Origin: an uncultured Paracoccaceae bacterium
Lineage (GTDB): Bacteria > Pseudomonadota > Alphaproteobacteria > Rhodobacterales > Rhodobacteraceae
NCBI GenBank assembly: GCA_913061275.1
Contig: CAJXSR010000024.1
Coordinates: forward strand, 1-55,966
Direction of reading: 5' to 3'
DNA: 55,966 bases
This document shows positions 8,696 to 16,902 of this stretch, piece after piece. The first letter of the stretch is position 1; every line of letters begins with the position of its first letter. Position numbers and translations under genes: made by a program. Below the pieces are notes generated by a model. That model was not told the origin of the DNA. It was given only the letters and a program-made list of their open reading frames with translations, and ran no database searches.

Positions 8696-9046
8696 TGTCA
8701 TCCCCGACCTGATCGGGGAGCGATACATGCATTTATACAAAACCTATTTTGTCTACATAGTGACCAACAAACCGCGCGGTGTGTTCTATACTGGTGTAAG
8801 TAATAATCTGGAACGCCGTGTTGTTGAACATCGATTGGGAACTGATTCAAGTTTTACCAAAAAGTACAAGCTACATCGACTGGTCTGGTTTGAAACCCAC
8901 AATGATATTTCCGAAGCTATTTTACGCGAAAAGCGTATCAAACGCTGGCGGCGACAGTGGAAAATAGAATTGATAGAAGCGATGAACGCTGAATGGAAAG
9001 ATTTAGGCGGCAGGGCAGGTGGCCTCCGATCAAGTCGGGGGTGACA
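8696..9046 (+). mobile_element. 351-bp inverted-repeat-bounded element carrying a GIY-YIG gene
   Basis: The left end at 8696 begins TGTCATCCCCGACCTGATCGG, and the right end finishing at 9046 is its inverted match: 20 of the first 23 positions agree between 8696-8718 and the complement of 9024-9046. The segment contains only the GIY-YIG nuclease gene, whose stop codon and last residues are encoded by the right repeat. Two further inverted pairs of the same repeat lie just outside (8590-8650 and 9064-9122). That the unit moves is inference; no target duplication was identified. Confidence 0.55.
8727..9044 (+). CDS. Small GIY-YIG nuclease family protein
   Basis: 105 residues, the size of the single-domain GIY-YIG (UPF0213/YhbQ-like) group. 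The motifs are in order: FVYIVT (GIY), FYTGVSNNLERRVVEHR (YIG plus the catalytic Arg), FTKKYKLHRLVWFE, and a REKRIKRWRRQWK segment holding the catalytic Glu. The family cleaves DNA; cellular roles of these small members are uncertain. The ATG at 8727 lies just after a palindromic repeat, and the last residues (about GGLRSSRG and the stop) are encoded within another copy. This tight packing suggests that gene and repeat travel together. Confidence 0.88.
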   Translation: MHLYKTYFVYIVTNKPRGVFYTGVSNNLERRVVEHRLGTDSSFTKKYKLHRLVWFETHNDISEAILREKRIKRWRRQWKIELIEAMNAEWKDLGGRAGGLRSSRG

Positions 9047-9063
9047 GGTGCCACATTAAGGCC

Positions 9064-9122
9064 TTCGATTAAATCGGGGGTGACAAACAACGACCCTGTC
9101 ACCCCCGACTAGATCGGGGGTC
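9064..9122. repeat. Inverted pair of GATC palindromic repeats, downstream cluster
   Basis: Two more copies of the same repeat, at about 9064-9085 and 9097-9122, again placed tail to tail with the TGACA/TGTCA ends facing each other. With the upstream pair and the two element ends, this makes six copies in 535 bases and none seen elsewhere in the window. Confidence 0.85.
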
Positions 9123-9145
9123 GAAAACATCATACTTCTAACATA

Positions 9146-9370
9146 CTAAGCAACAAAGCACTTAAGGCGCGCAGGCTTATCCATACTATCCATTTTGCGC
9201 GACAGGCGCATTAGCAGCGAGTGGTTGATTTTTTCAAATCTCGTGGCTTCTTCATCTGGTACCATAGCCGTTTGGGGCATGGTTATACCTTTTATACCTT
9301 CGATAATGCTGATGATATACGATTGAACGGGCACACCACTACGGGTGTACATAAGATTGGCTTGTTTCAT
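9146..9370 (-). CDS. Small hypothetical protein
   Basis: 74 residues, unrecognised. It is charged in its C-terminal half (DEEATRFEKINHSLLMRLSRKMDSMDKPARLK) with a short hydrophobic stretch (SYIISIIEGIKGI). A weak GTGAG lies before the ATG. It stands alone in an AT-rich intergenic area next to the GIY-YIG repeats. It could be a genuine small regulator-like protein or a chance frame. Confidence 0.3.
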   Translation of the reverse strand: MKQANLMYTRSGVPVQSYIISIIEGIKGITMPQTAMVPDEEATRFEKINHSLLMRLSRKMDSMDKPARLKCFVA

Positions 9371-9744
9371 TTTTACTCACTAAATACATACTTGTTACTC
9401 TACAGGGGCATTACTACTTACGGTTGTTGGTGCTGATGTGAATTATTTATGGCAATATTGTGATAATAAGGAATTCTGTGCATTTAAGTGTATAAGGCGG
9501 CGATACGGGCCATAAATCAGCCGTTTTGGTTCGGGAAAACAGGCGTCCAAAGGGATGGCCTGTTTTATAAATGTGAAGGGGCAATTTTTTTGATTAAAGT
9601 ATTTATTTTCAATAAGTTAAACCCATGTCCCAACCGGGACATTTATAATTCGTGCCTTATATTATCACTGAAAACAATAATCTCTCTACTTTTATTCCGT
9701 TCTAAATCTGTTAAGCCGTTCTAAAAAAACTAGGATATTTTTTC
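9371..9744. other. AT-rich intergenic region
   Basis: No supported gene. The open frame at 9488-9724 has no ribosome site and atypical composition. The only notable item is the TGTCCC-N4-GGGACA palindrome listed separately. Confidence 0.5.
9626..9641. repeat. Palindrome TGTCCC-N4-GGGACA, copy 1
   Basis: TGTCCCAACCGGGACA, a 6+6 perfect dyad with a 4-base centre, about 100 bases before the PhnA gene. The same dyad with centre AGTT recurs at 42044 and, with one mismatch, at 43110. It may be a binding site for a dimeric regulator. Confidence 0.5.
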
Positions 9745-10296
9745 ATGCTTACCACTCTTCAAGCGCGCTCTGACACTGCTTGCGAACTTTGTGCCGCAAA
9801 AGCCGATCTTGAACCCTATGCCATCGGCCCATCCCCAGACGGCACCGCAATGACAGGTGCCTTGCTTTGCCCGACATGTTCAGCCCAGATAGAGGGCGGC
9901 ATGGATACCAACCACTGGCGCTGCCTGTCTACCTCTATGTGGTCAGAACACGCCCCAGTACAAGTCCTAGCGTGGCGCATGTTGGATCGCCTGTCAGATG
10001 AAGCTTGGGCACGTGATTTAACCGATATGCTTTACCTTGATGAAGAAACACTGGCATGGGCCAGATCAGGCAAGGTGCAAGAAAGCTTGCATAAAGACAG
10101 CAACGGCGTGCCCCTTGCAGCAGGTGATACAATCGTTTTGATAAAGGATTTACCTGTTAAAGGTGGCGGTTTCACTGCAAAACGTGGCACGGCCGTTACA
10201 CGCATTTCATTGGTTGAAGATAATCATGCACATATCGAAGGGCGGGTTGAGGGCCAACGGATTGTGATTTTAACTGAGTTTGTAAAAAAACGCTAA
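9745..10296 (+). CDS. PhnA/YjdM family zinc-ribbon protein
   Basis: 183 residues. The N-terminal zinc ribbon is visible as ACELCAAK and LCPTCS (two CxxC pairs), and the C-terminal PhnA domain is DSNGVPLAAGDTIVLIKDLPVKG followed by KRGTAVTRISLVEDNHAHIEG. Despite the historical name, family members are not needed for phosphonate breakdown; the function of YjdM is unsettled. AGGA sits 9 bases before the ATG. The following glycosylase gene starts 38 bases downstream on the same strand, so they may be cotranscribed. Confidence 0.93.
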   Translation: MLTTLQARSDTACELCAAKADLEPYAIGPSPDGTAMTGALLCPTCSAQIEGGMDTNHWRCLSTSMWSEHAPVQVLAWRMLDRLSDEAWARDLTDMLYLDEETLAWARSGKVQESLHKDSNGVPLAAGDTIVLIKDLPVKGGGFTAKRGTAVTRISLVEDNHAHIEGRVEGQRIVILTEFVKKR

Positions 10297-10333
10297 GTCT
10301 TAGGGATGTAGGCAACGGGAGAGGCAAAGCAGG

Positions 10334-11512
10334 TTGACCTTAAAGATAAACAATCAATGTGCGCGAAAGCTATGGTTGTCTGCCCATGGAATTGCCAAGG
10401 CCCCAACAGGCCCGCTGGATGTGATGCAGATCGTGCGCAAACTTGGGTTTGTACAACTCGATACCATCCGTGTGATTTCACGCGCCCATCATCATATAAT
10501 CTGGAGCAGAAACCAGAACTACCGCGAACCTATGTTGAACAAGTTGATGGCTGATAAGCGCGCCGTGTTTGAGCATTACACCCATGACGCGTCAATATTG
10601 CCAATGGAATATTACCCCATGTGGCAGCGCCAATTTGAACGGCACAAGAACCAGCTAGACAGGTCTAAATATTATGCGTCTATGCCTGATGAAGCAGGGC
10701 GTGAATTAATAAAACAACGGATTGCCAATGAAGGCCCGTTATCCACCCACGCTTTTGAGACAAAACGCTCTGCCCCAAAAGAAATGTGGTCACGGCCTCC
10801 GCATAAGCAGGCATTGGATTACATGTGGTATATTGGTGAATTATCAACATCGCACCGGAAGAATTTTGCGAAATTTTACGATTTGTCCACGCGGGTAATT
10901 CCAGATGATCTGCGGACGCAAAGCCATACGGATAAAGATCAGATAAATTGGTTGTGCCAAAGCGCGCTTGATCGCTTGGGAATTGCCACGTTGGGTGAAA
11001 TACAAAGATTTTGGGGGGCGGTGGATGCCCGTGAGGTTAAAACTTGGGCCGCATCAGCACAGCTAACCCCTGTATCAGTACAAGCCGCTGATGGATCCTG
11101 GAGCGATGCATATGGTGCCCATGATATTGAGAGCCGTTTGTTAAATATCGAAAACCCAACCACGCGTTTGCGCATATTAAACCCGTTTGACCCAGTCATA
11201 CGTGATCGCACGCGTCTGGAAAGGCTTTTTGGGTTTGATTATCGGATAGAGATTTTTGTGCCAGCTGAAAAACGTAAATGGGGATATTATGTTTTTCCGT
11301 TGCTTGAAGCAGATAAATTCATAGGGCGCATTGAAGCAAAGGCCGATAGGCAAAGTTCTGTTATTAATGTGCTGAATGTCTGGGTCGAGCTGAATGTCAA
11401 ATGGACACGGGCAAGAGTTGTTAAATTAGATGCAGAACTTAACCGACTTGCGCGTTTTGTATCTATAAGCGATGTAAAATGGCATTGCACACATCCAAGC
11501 ACATCACTTTAA
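10334..11512 (+). CDS. AlkX/YcaQ-type crosslink-repair DNA glycosylase
   Basis: 392 residues of the HTH_42 (AlkZ/AlkX) family, which has three winged-helix domains. The catalytic signature Q41-L-D43 (within GFVQLDTIRVISRAHHHIIWSR) is the Q-phi-D form of the YcaQ/AlkX subgroup, not the Q-phi-Q form of AlkZ. The family excises alkylated bases and unhooks interstrand crosslinks. Start is TTG at 10334, with GGGAGAGG about 10 bases upstream; no earlier ATG fits. The C-terminal region (FGFDYRIEIFVPAEKRKWGYY) matches the conserved domain near the end. It follows the PhnA gene and probably shares its transcript. Confidence 0.92.
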   Translation: MTLKINNQCARKLWLSAHGIAKAPTGPLDVMQIVRKLGFVQLDTIRVISRAHHHIIWSRNQNYREPMLNKLMADKRAVFEHYTHDASILPMEYYPMWQRQFERHKNQLDRSKYYASMPDEAGRELIKQRIANEGPLSTHAFETKRSAPKEMWSRPPHKQALDYMWYIGELSTSHRKNFAKFYDLSTRVIPDDLRTQSHTDKDQINWLCQSALDRLGIATLGEIQRFWGAVDAREVKTWAASAQLTPVSVQAADGSWSDAYGAHDIESRLLNIENPTTRLRILNPFDPVIRDRTRLERLFGFDYRIEIFVPAEKRKWGYYVFPLLEADKFIGRIEAKADRQSSVINVLNVWVELNVKWTRARVVKLDAELNRLARFVSISDVKWHCTHPSTSL

Positions 11513-11591
11513 TGAGAGTTTTGCATTTAAGCAGTGTAAGTTTTGTTTTATTATTAAAGTTTGGGGTAGTTTGAAGTGAAAGAATATTTTT

Positions 11592-12446
11592 ATGGCACCT
11601 AATATAAAGCTGGGCTTAAGACGGCTTAGGTTTCAATTACAAACTGCCTTTGGGTTGCCTGCGCGTGGTTTTTTTATTCCTTACCGTTACGCGGATAAAG
11701 TGCCGACAAGTCAAAATGAATACATACATCTTCGTAAGGTATTTGATGAAAACCGAGATAGTTTTGCAAGGTTTTGCCAATCTCTAGATCAATATTCTGA
11801 TGCGTTTGATAATTTTGGTGAGGGTTTATCGCCCAGATGGGATCAGGATTGGTTTGCGCGTTTGGACGGGGCTGCTGCCTATGGAATGGTTCGGCAATAC
11901 AAGCCAAAGACAATCATTGAAGTTGGCTCTGGTCATTCCACACGGTTTATGGCGCGTGGGGTGAAAGATGGCGTTTTGGATTGCAGACAAGTTGCGATTG
12001 ACCCAAATCCACGCACCACAATCAAAGCTTTGCCTGTTGAATGGGATGCACAGTTACTAAATGAAGACCACCTTGAACAGTTTGCCGCCCTGCAAGCCAA
12101 CGACATTGCGTTTTTCGATTCCAGCCATATTTTAATGCCCGGCACAGATGTTGATATGATTTTGAACCGTATCATTCCCATTCTTAAACCGGGTGTTTTG
12201 ATCCATATCCATGATGTGTTTTTGCCCTATCCTTATCCAGAACAATGGCTGTGGCGGGGGTATAATGAACAAAACGTATTGGGCCCGATGATTTCCAGTG
12301 AGGCTTATGAGATACTTTTTGCCAGCCAGTATGTTGCCAAAACAATGCACCAACAGATTGCGGTATCTTGTTTGGCGAATATACCTCTTGTAACAGGTGC
12401 TTATGAGACAAGTATTTGGCTTAAAATAGCTACGCGACAGGCCTAA
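11592..12446 (+). CDS. Class I SAM-dependent methyltransferase
   Basis: 284 residues. SAM-binding motif I is TIIEVGSGHSTRFMA (near residue 112), the acidic second-strand residue is in VAIDPNPR, and the later DIAFFDSSH and GVLIHIHDVFLPYPYPEQW segments place it in the Methyltransf_24 group. The substrate is unknown; related genes sit in polysaccharide or cofactor clusters, but no such context is present. A basic N-terminus (KLGLRRLRFQLQ) could associate with membrane or nucleic acid. Its stop codon overlaps the stop of the broken entericidin-like gene on the other strand. Confidence 0.85.
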   Translation: MAPNIKLGLRRLRFQLQTAFGLPARGFFIPYRYADKVPTSQNEYIHLRKVFDENRDSFARFCQSLDQYSDAFDNFGEGLSPRWDQDWFARLDGAAAYGMVRQYKPKTIIEVGSGHSTRFMARGVKDGVLDCRQVAIDPNPRTTIKALPVEWDAQLLNEDHLEQFAALQANDIAFFDSSHILMPGTDVDMILNRIIPILKPGVLIHIHDVFLPYPYPEQWLWRGYNEQNVLGPMISSEAYEILFASQYVAKTMHQQIAVSCLANIPLVTGAYETSIWLKIATRQA

Positions 12447-12570
12447 TTCGCTGCTTTTGAAATTGCTTTGCCCGCAGTTGAAATGTCTTTTCCAACACTG
12501 CTTACTGTAGCACATGCCGTTAAAGTAATCAGAGCAAGATAAGGGCAGCGCGGTTCATGTTGATTTTCAT
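12443..12570 (-). pseudogene. Entericidin-type lipoprotein gene, frameshifted
   Basis: On the minus strand one frame starts ATG AAA ATC AAC ATG AAC and reads MNRAALILL, then hits TGA; the next frame continues LITLTACATVSSVGKDI and ends KAISKAAN. Together they make a typical small entericidin A/B-like lipoprotein with an LTAC lipobox and the GKDISTAGKAI helix. A single missing base in the TTGCTCTG stretch (near 12525-12533) splits it. Either a recent pseudogene or a base-calling error. It is convergent with the methyltransferase gene. Confidence 0.65.
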
Positions 12571-12676
12571 GTTTTTGATACTTTGAAGGCTGAATGTGGG
12601 GCTATACCCTAAAAAACAGTTTTATGACAAAGGCAAATACACTGACGGTTGCGACATATGCAACCTATATTGGGAT

Positions 12677-12700
12677 ATACCAGCTGATCTTTTCTGGTAT
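12677..12700. promoter_or_regulatory. Candidate operator before the Crp/Fnr gene
   Basis: ATACCAG at 12677-12683 and CTGGTAT at 12694-12700 form a 7-bp perfect dyad with a 10-base spacer, 60 bases before the regulator start. It could be an autoregulatory or regulator-binding site. It does not match the TTGAT-N4-ATCAA FNR consensus. Confidence 0.4.
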
Positions 12701-12760
12701 GCTACAAATGATATGATGATTGTAGATCAGCATAACGATAAGCATAATTTGGGGTGAAAC

Positions 12761-13414
12761 ATGGAATGGATTTCTAGGTTTGAGGGCCTGTCTCGGTTAT
12801 CGGGTACACTTCAAAGGCAATTAACCGAGAAAACACAGATCGTCACGGTTCCCAAGAATACGGTAATCTTTGGCCCGGGCAAAAGGCCCGAAAATATGCT
12901 GTTGTTGTTAGAAGGTTGTGTGCGCGTTAGCCAGTTGTCTGAAACAGGGCGCGAAATTGTGCTTTACCGCGTTAATGCTGGAGAAAGCTGTGTTTTAACT
13001 ACCGCCTGTCTGCTGGCGTTTGAAGAATATACCGCCGAAGGAATTGCGGAAACCAATGTACAAGCGGCTGCCATTCCGCTTGCGGTTTTTGACCAACTCG
13101 TTGCGCAATCCGAAGACTTTCGGCGTTTTGTTTTTTCAGCATATTCAAAACGTATAACGGATTTATTTATTGTCATTGAAGAGGTAGCGTTTAAGCGCAT
13201 TGATATACGGTTGGCACATAAATTACTGGAACTTAGTAGTACCAAAAATACGGTATTTGCCACACATCAAATCTTAGCGGTGGAACTGGGTTCTGCCCGT
13301 GAGGTTATTTCAAGGCAGCTACAGGAATTTCAACGTAAATCATGGATTAAAATCAGCCGAGGAGCGATAGAGATACTTGATAAACCTGCCTTAAATGCTC
13401 TTGTGGTTTCATAA
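12761..13414 (+). CDS. Crp/Fnr family transcriptional regulator, sulfide cluster
   Basis: 217 residues: an N-terminal cyclic-nucleotide-binding-like domain, a long dimer helix near residues 125-150, and a C-terminal HTH (HQILAVELGSAREVISRQLQEFQRK). It lacks the N-terminal Fe-S cysteines of FNR. It has Cys77-x5-Cys83 (GESCVLTTAC) in the sensor domain, a pair that could act as a thiol switch. GGGGTG lies 5 bases before the ATG. It stands upstream of DUF2892 and a persulfide dioxygenase on the same strand, 102 bases apart, so it likely controls sulfide or sulfane-sulfur detoxification; the sensing role is inference. Confidence 0.88.
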   Translation: MEWISRFEGLSRLSGTLQRQLTEKTQIVTVPKNTVIFGPGKRPENMLLLLEGCVRVSQLSETGREIVLYRVNAGESCVLTTACLLAFEEYTAEGIAETNVQAAAIPLAVFDQLVAQSEDFRRFVFSAYSKRITDLFIVIEEVAFKRIDIRLAHKLLELSSTKNTVFATHQILAVELGSAREVISRQLQEFQRKSWIKISRGAIEILDKPALNALVVS

Positions 13415-13516
13415 GTATATATAATATTCTTTTTTCGAATGTTTGTGAGATAATGTCACCGACGATAGTGAAAATTTATACTAGGTATCTATAATAGAAA
13501 CCTTAGGAGAAGAACT

Positions 13517-13723
13517 ATGAACGTCGGAAAAACTGATCGCATATTACGTGCTGTTGTTGGGTTAGCACTTATTCTAGCACCACTACTGACTAATCTTAGC
13601 ATGTTTAACACCGCTGCAATGATGTACGGTGCTATCATTGTCGGTGCCGTACTTGTTGCCACGGCTGTATTTAAATTTTGCCCCTTATATCGTTTAATTG
13701 GTGTTAAGACTTGTAAGATGTAA
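13517..13723 (+). CDS. DUF2892 (YgaP-like) small membrane protein
   Basis: 68 residues with two membrane helices (AVVGLALILAPLLTNL and MYGAIIVGAVLVATAVF). The start MNVGKTDRILRAVVG and the end FCPLYRLIGVKTCK are the DUF2892 signature, a domain also found fused to rhodanese in YgaP. The two Cys near the C-terminus (CPLY...TCK) are conserved and may carry persulfide. AGGAGA lies 6 bases upstream. It precedes the persulfide dioxygenase gene by 29 bases and is surely in the same operon, as is common in alphaproteobacterial sulfide-response clusters. Confidence 0.93.
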   Translation: MNVGKTDRILRAVVGLALILAPLLTNLSMFNTAAMMYGAIIVGAVLVATAVFKFCPLYRLIGVKTCKM

Positions 13724-13752
13724 TGCAAAATTGACCATATAAGGAATACTTG

Positions 13753-14637
13753 ATGTCTGAATCTTCGGTTGATTTAACGACGGCGCCAATAGTTGAAGCA
13801 TTTTTTGATGCTGAAACAAACACTATTTCTTATGTGGTCAAAGACCCAAAAACTAACGCATGCGCCATCATCGACAGTGTTATGGATATAGATATGGCAT
13901 CGGGCCGGATCACTTACACTCATGCGGACACTATGATTGCATATATCCAGGATAACGACCTTGATCTACAATGGATTATTGAAACCCATGTGCATGCCGA
14001 CCATCTATCAGCCGCGCCTTATATTCAGGAAAAACTTGGCGGCAAAATGGGGGTCGGTGAAAACATCACTGTTATTCAAGAAGTTTTCGGAAAGTTTTTT
14101 AATGAAGGTACTGAATTTCAACGGGATGGCAGCCAGTTTGATCGTTTGTTTCAGGATGGTGATACCTATCAAATCGGCGAAATGACCGTGTTCACAATGG
14201 CCACGCCAGGGCACACACCTGCATGTATGGTGCATGTGGTCGGTAATGCTGCTTTTGTGGGGGACACTTTGTTTATGCCAGATGGCGGCTCTGCTAGGTG
14301 TGATTTTCCGGGCGGCTCTGCAGAGGTGCTTTATACATCAATCCAAAAAGTGCTTAGCCTTCCTGATGAAACAAGACTTTTCATGTGCCATGATTATGGC
14401 CCCAATGGGCGTGATATTCAGTGGGAAACCACAGTTGGTGAGGAAAAAGAGCATAATATCCATGTGGGTCGGGGTAAAACCAAAGAAGAATTCGTTAAGT
14501 TCCGCACCGAACGCGATGCGCAATTAGGAATGCCTAAACTTATCATTCCATCATTGCAGGTAAATATGCGCGCAGGCGAAGTGCCTACGGATGAAGATGG
14601 CAATCCAATACTTAAAATACCGTTAAACAGACTGTGA
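13753..14637 (+). CDS. blh: Persulfide dioxygenase-like MBL-fold hydrolase (copy 1)
   Basis: 294 residues. The metallo-beta-lactamase metal motif H79-x-H81-x-D-H84 (ETHVHADHLSAAPYIQ) is intact, with later ligands in TPGHTPACMVH, GDTLFMPDGGSAR and FMCHDYGP. It belongs to the ETHE1/Blh group, which oxidises glutathione persulfide to sulfite with a single iron. The ATG at 13753 has AAGGA 7 bases upstream. It closes the Crp/Fnr-DUF2892-Blh cluster. A close paralogue lies at 24716-25600 in the methanethiol operon; the two align without gaps over most of their length. The role is sulfide and sulfane-sulfur detoxification. Confidence 0.9.
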   Translation: MSESSVDLTTAPIVEAFFDAETNTISYVVKDPKTNACAIIDSVMDIDMASGRITYTHADTMIAYIQDNDLDLQWIIETHVHADHLSAAPYIQEKLGGKMGVGENITVIQEVFGKFFNEGTEFQRDGSQFDRLFQDGDTYQIGEMTVFTMATPGHTPACMVHVVGNAAFVGDTLFMPDGGSARCDFPGGSAEVLYTSIQKVLSLPDETRLFMCHDYGPNGRDIQWETTVGEEKEHNIHVGRGKTKEEFVKFRTERDAQLGMPKLIIPSLQVNMRAGEVPTDEDGNPILKIPLNRL

Positions 14638-14727
14638 TACATAACCTACAAACAGAGCATTTCTTTATTGTTTGACGGGGCAGGTGGTTATAAGCCAGTA
14701 TCAGTTGCTTGTTAAGTTGCAAATAAA

Positions 14728-16065
14728 CTAGGCAGGCTTGTTTAAAACAGAGTTGAACAGATCAGAAATATCTGGTGCTACATCCAATGCCCAAACGGTA
14801 TTTTCTATCTTTATGGCAAACTCTTTGCTTAGTATTTCATTGGCAAGAGTATGGTATTTTTGATGAATAATAGTATCTGACAGCGGGTTTTCAGCATTGC
14901 CCAAACCTACGGAAGGTTCTGATTTCAATACGGTTCCATTGGTTAACACAATCTCGACACGGGCCCAGCGTTCTGCAGGGAACTTGGCGTTGAACAGATC
15001 ATCTTCATAGGGTTCTACTAGATTTGCCAAGTTGGCTATGTCGGGGTCATTCAACCCGCTGTTGCCAACTTCATTCGGGCCAATAGTTCCGCGTAGCAAT
15101 GCGGCAGCGACGGAGAAGGGCAGGCTGTATTGTGCAGCCTCTGTCGATTGAGGGTTTTTGGTGGATAAACGATAAGCCTCATGAAATGTGTATACTTTGA
15201 TGGCCTGAATATCGCTTACTTGAAATGCGTGTTGTTTCTTAAGCTGCAAGGCGGCTTCTACGGGGGGTTGGGCCCACCGGCACACTGGATACATTTTGAA
15301 ATACAGCCCTAGTATGTACCAGTCAGAACCCAGATCATCGTAATAATGTGCGGCATCCGCACCCGTAAGCGAAATTGCAGGGGCACCTGTAAAGCCATCT
15401 TGTGCTAGATACACGGCAGAAACACCCGCCATAGCCCCCCAGCCAGATCCGTCTTTTACCATGGTTGGGAAATCGATTGTGCGCATCATCTGGCTGCGCG
15501 GGCCGTGGTATTCTGCTATGCCTATGGCCTCATGAAAACGGGTTTCATCCATGTTTAAAAGGCGTGCTGCCATCGCAACTATTCCTAAGCCAACCCACGC
15601 ACCCGATGTGTGATAGTCTGCAACAGTTGCATGAAGCGCGATACCCGCGCGAATGGCAACTTCATAGCCGATAACAAGTGTTGTTAAAAACTCTTGACCT
15701 GAAACCTCTAATTCATTGGCTTCGATAAGGGCAATCAGAGCTGGCAAAATCCCGCACCCTGCATGGCCTTTAGTTAATGGGTGCCCATCATGGGCGTCAA
15801 TCGCATCTATCGTCATACCATTGGCCAAGGCTGCCCCCGATGCACTGACGCGTCTGCCGTCAAACATTAACCGCGCCCCTGCACCTTTGCCTGCGCCAAA
15901 TTGGTGGGTTGCGTGGCTATTGATGATCTTTGACAAATCAGTTGTTGTGCCAGCCGCCGCGACACCTATCAGATCAATTAAACACCGTTTCGCCTGATGT
16001 TGAACAGCGTCGGGTAGGTCATCCCACTTTAAATTTTTATTAAATTCAAAAACTATATTTGACAT
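14728..16065 (-). CDS. MmgE/PrpD family protein
   Basis: 445 residues. Family hallmarks: an N-terminal helical domain with KRCLIDLIGVAAAGT; GMTIDAIDAHDGHPLTKGHAGCGILPALIAL; and GSGWGAMAGVSAVYLAQDGFTG. PrpD proteins dehydrate 2-methylcitrate, and relatives include cis-aconitate decarboxylase. Members of this distant clade act on unknown carboxylic acids. No methylcitrate genes are nearby, so prpD itself is not supported. The start at 16065 (MSNIVFEFN) is used because TAGGA lies upstream; an in-frame ATG is found 16 codons earlier. Monocistronic. Confidence 0.88.
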   Translation of the reverse strand: MSNIVFEFNKNLKWDDLPDAVQHQAKRCLIDLIGVAAAGTTTDLSKIINSHATHQFGAGKGAGARLMFDGRRVSASGAALANGMTIDAIDAHDGHPLTKGHAGCGILPALIALIEANELEVSGQEFLTTLVIGYEVAIRAGIALHATVADYHTSGAWVGLGIVAMAARLLNMDETRFHEAIGIAEYHGPRSQMMRTIDFPTMVKDGSGWGAMAGVSAVYLAQDGFTGAPAISLTGADAAHYYDDLGSDWYILGLYFKMYPVCRWAQPPVEAALQLKKQHAFQVSDIQAIKVYTFHEAYRLSTKNPQSTEAAQYSLPFSVAAALLRGTIGPNEVGNSGLNDPDIANLANLVEPYEDDLFNAKFPAERWARVEIVLTNGTVLKSEPSVGLGNAENPLSDTIIHQKYHTLANEILSKEFAIKIENTVWALDVAPDISDLFNSVLNKPA

Positions 16066-16356
16066 GTGCGTGATCCTATACAGGCTAGGCTTTGAAGCCA
16101 TTATTGCTATCAAAGCCTAGCTTGAAAAGTTTTAAAATAAATAGAATAAATACGACGCAGATCAGTAAACCCCCGACTTTTGGTAAAATATGGCGATATA
16201 GTTAGATCTGTGCGGGTGAAACGTAGATTGATAAAGTGCCCGCACTGGTGCGATAACATTTATAAAGCGTTTCCATCTATTCAAAGGCTTGTTGGCCTGC
16301 TTTGTTTGTTGTATTCGAAGATCACATTTGATTGATTGCTTACGGGGAAATATGTA

Positions 16357-16869
16357 ATGAAGAATTTTCAAAGATGTTCAACTACCTTATTATTTATGTT
16401 TGTAGCCATAACGGCATTTGCATCGGTTTCGCAATCCAGCATTGCACAGACAACTGAAGCAACACCTGCATTGTGGGGTGTTACTTGTAATAATAATGCA
16501 AACCCTACCCAGTTGACCTGCACCATGTCACAAACAATTTTCCAAAAAGGAACAGGCCAACGGGTTATATCTGCATCCATTTTCAAGAATGCCGAGACAT
16601 ATGGAATGTTGCTAAGCTTGCCCCATGGTATTGATCTGACATCTGGGGTTGATGTTTCTATAGATGAAGGCCAAGCCCAGAAATTTGCCATTCAAACATC
16701 GGACGCAAACGGCGCATACAGCCGATTTGAAATGACAGCGAAAATGATTTCAGCATTGAAAAGCGGTAACGTTCTGATTGTGAATATTATGGGCGTTGGA
16801 AATAACCCTGTCAGAATGGAATTGTCACTTTCAGGCTTTTCAAACTCTTTCAGTTTGATGCCTCAATAA
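16357..16869 (+). CDS. Invasion-associated locus B (IalB) family protein
   Basis: 170 residues with a signal peptide (TTLLFMFVAITAFASVSQSSIAQ). The mature protein begins with WGVTCNNNANPTQLTCTMSQTI, and two Cys in this segment are typical of IalB-family beta proteins. Members are periplasmic and of unclear role outside pathogens. GGGGAA sits before the ATG at 16357. It stands alone, divergent from MmgE/PrpD with a 291-base spacer in which I see no further gene. Confidence 0.85.
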   Translation: MKNFQRCSTTLLFMFVAITAFASVSQSSIAQTTEATPALWGVTCNNNANPTQLTCTMSQTIFQKGTGQRVISASIFKNAETYGMLLSLPHGIDLTSGVDVSIDEGQAQKFAIQTSDANGAYSRFEMTAKMISALKSGNVLIVNIMGVGNNPVRMELSLSGFSNSFSLMPQ

Positions 16870-16902
16870 ATTAGAATAACGCTGGAAACCCTAAGTTAGA
16901 CC

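Noticed and set aside
8590-9122. CRISPR array
   Set aside because: The repeats are palindromic, occur in both orientations with irregular spacing and surround a gene; there are no uniform spacers.
9488-9724. 78-codon plus-strand frame before the PhnA gene
   Set aside because: AT-driven composition, no ribosome site, and it contains the TGTCCC palindrome; probably chance.
14728-16065. Assignment as prpD (2-methylcitrate dehydratase)
   Set aside because: There are no prpB or prpC neighbours, and the MmgE/PrpD superfamily covers many substrates.
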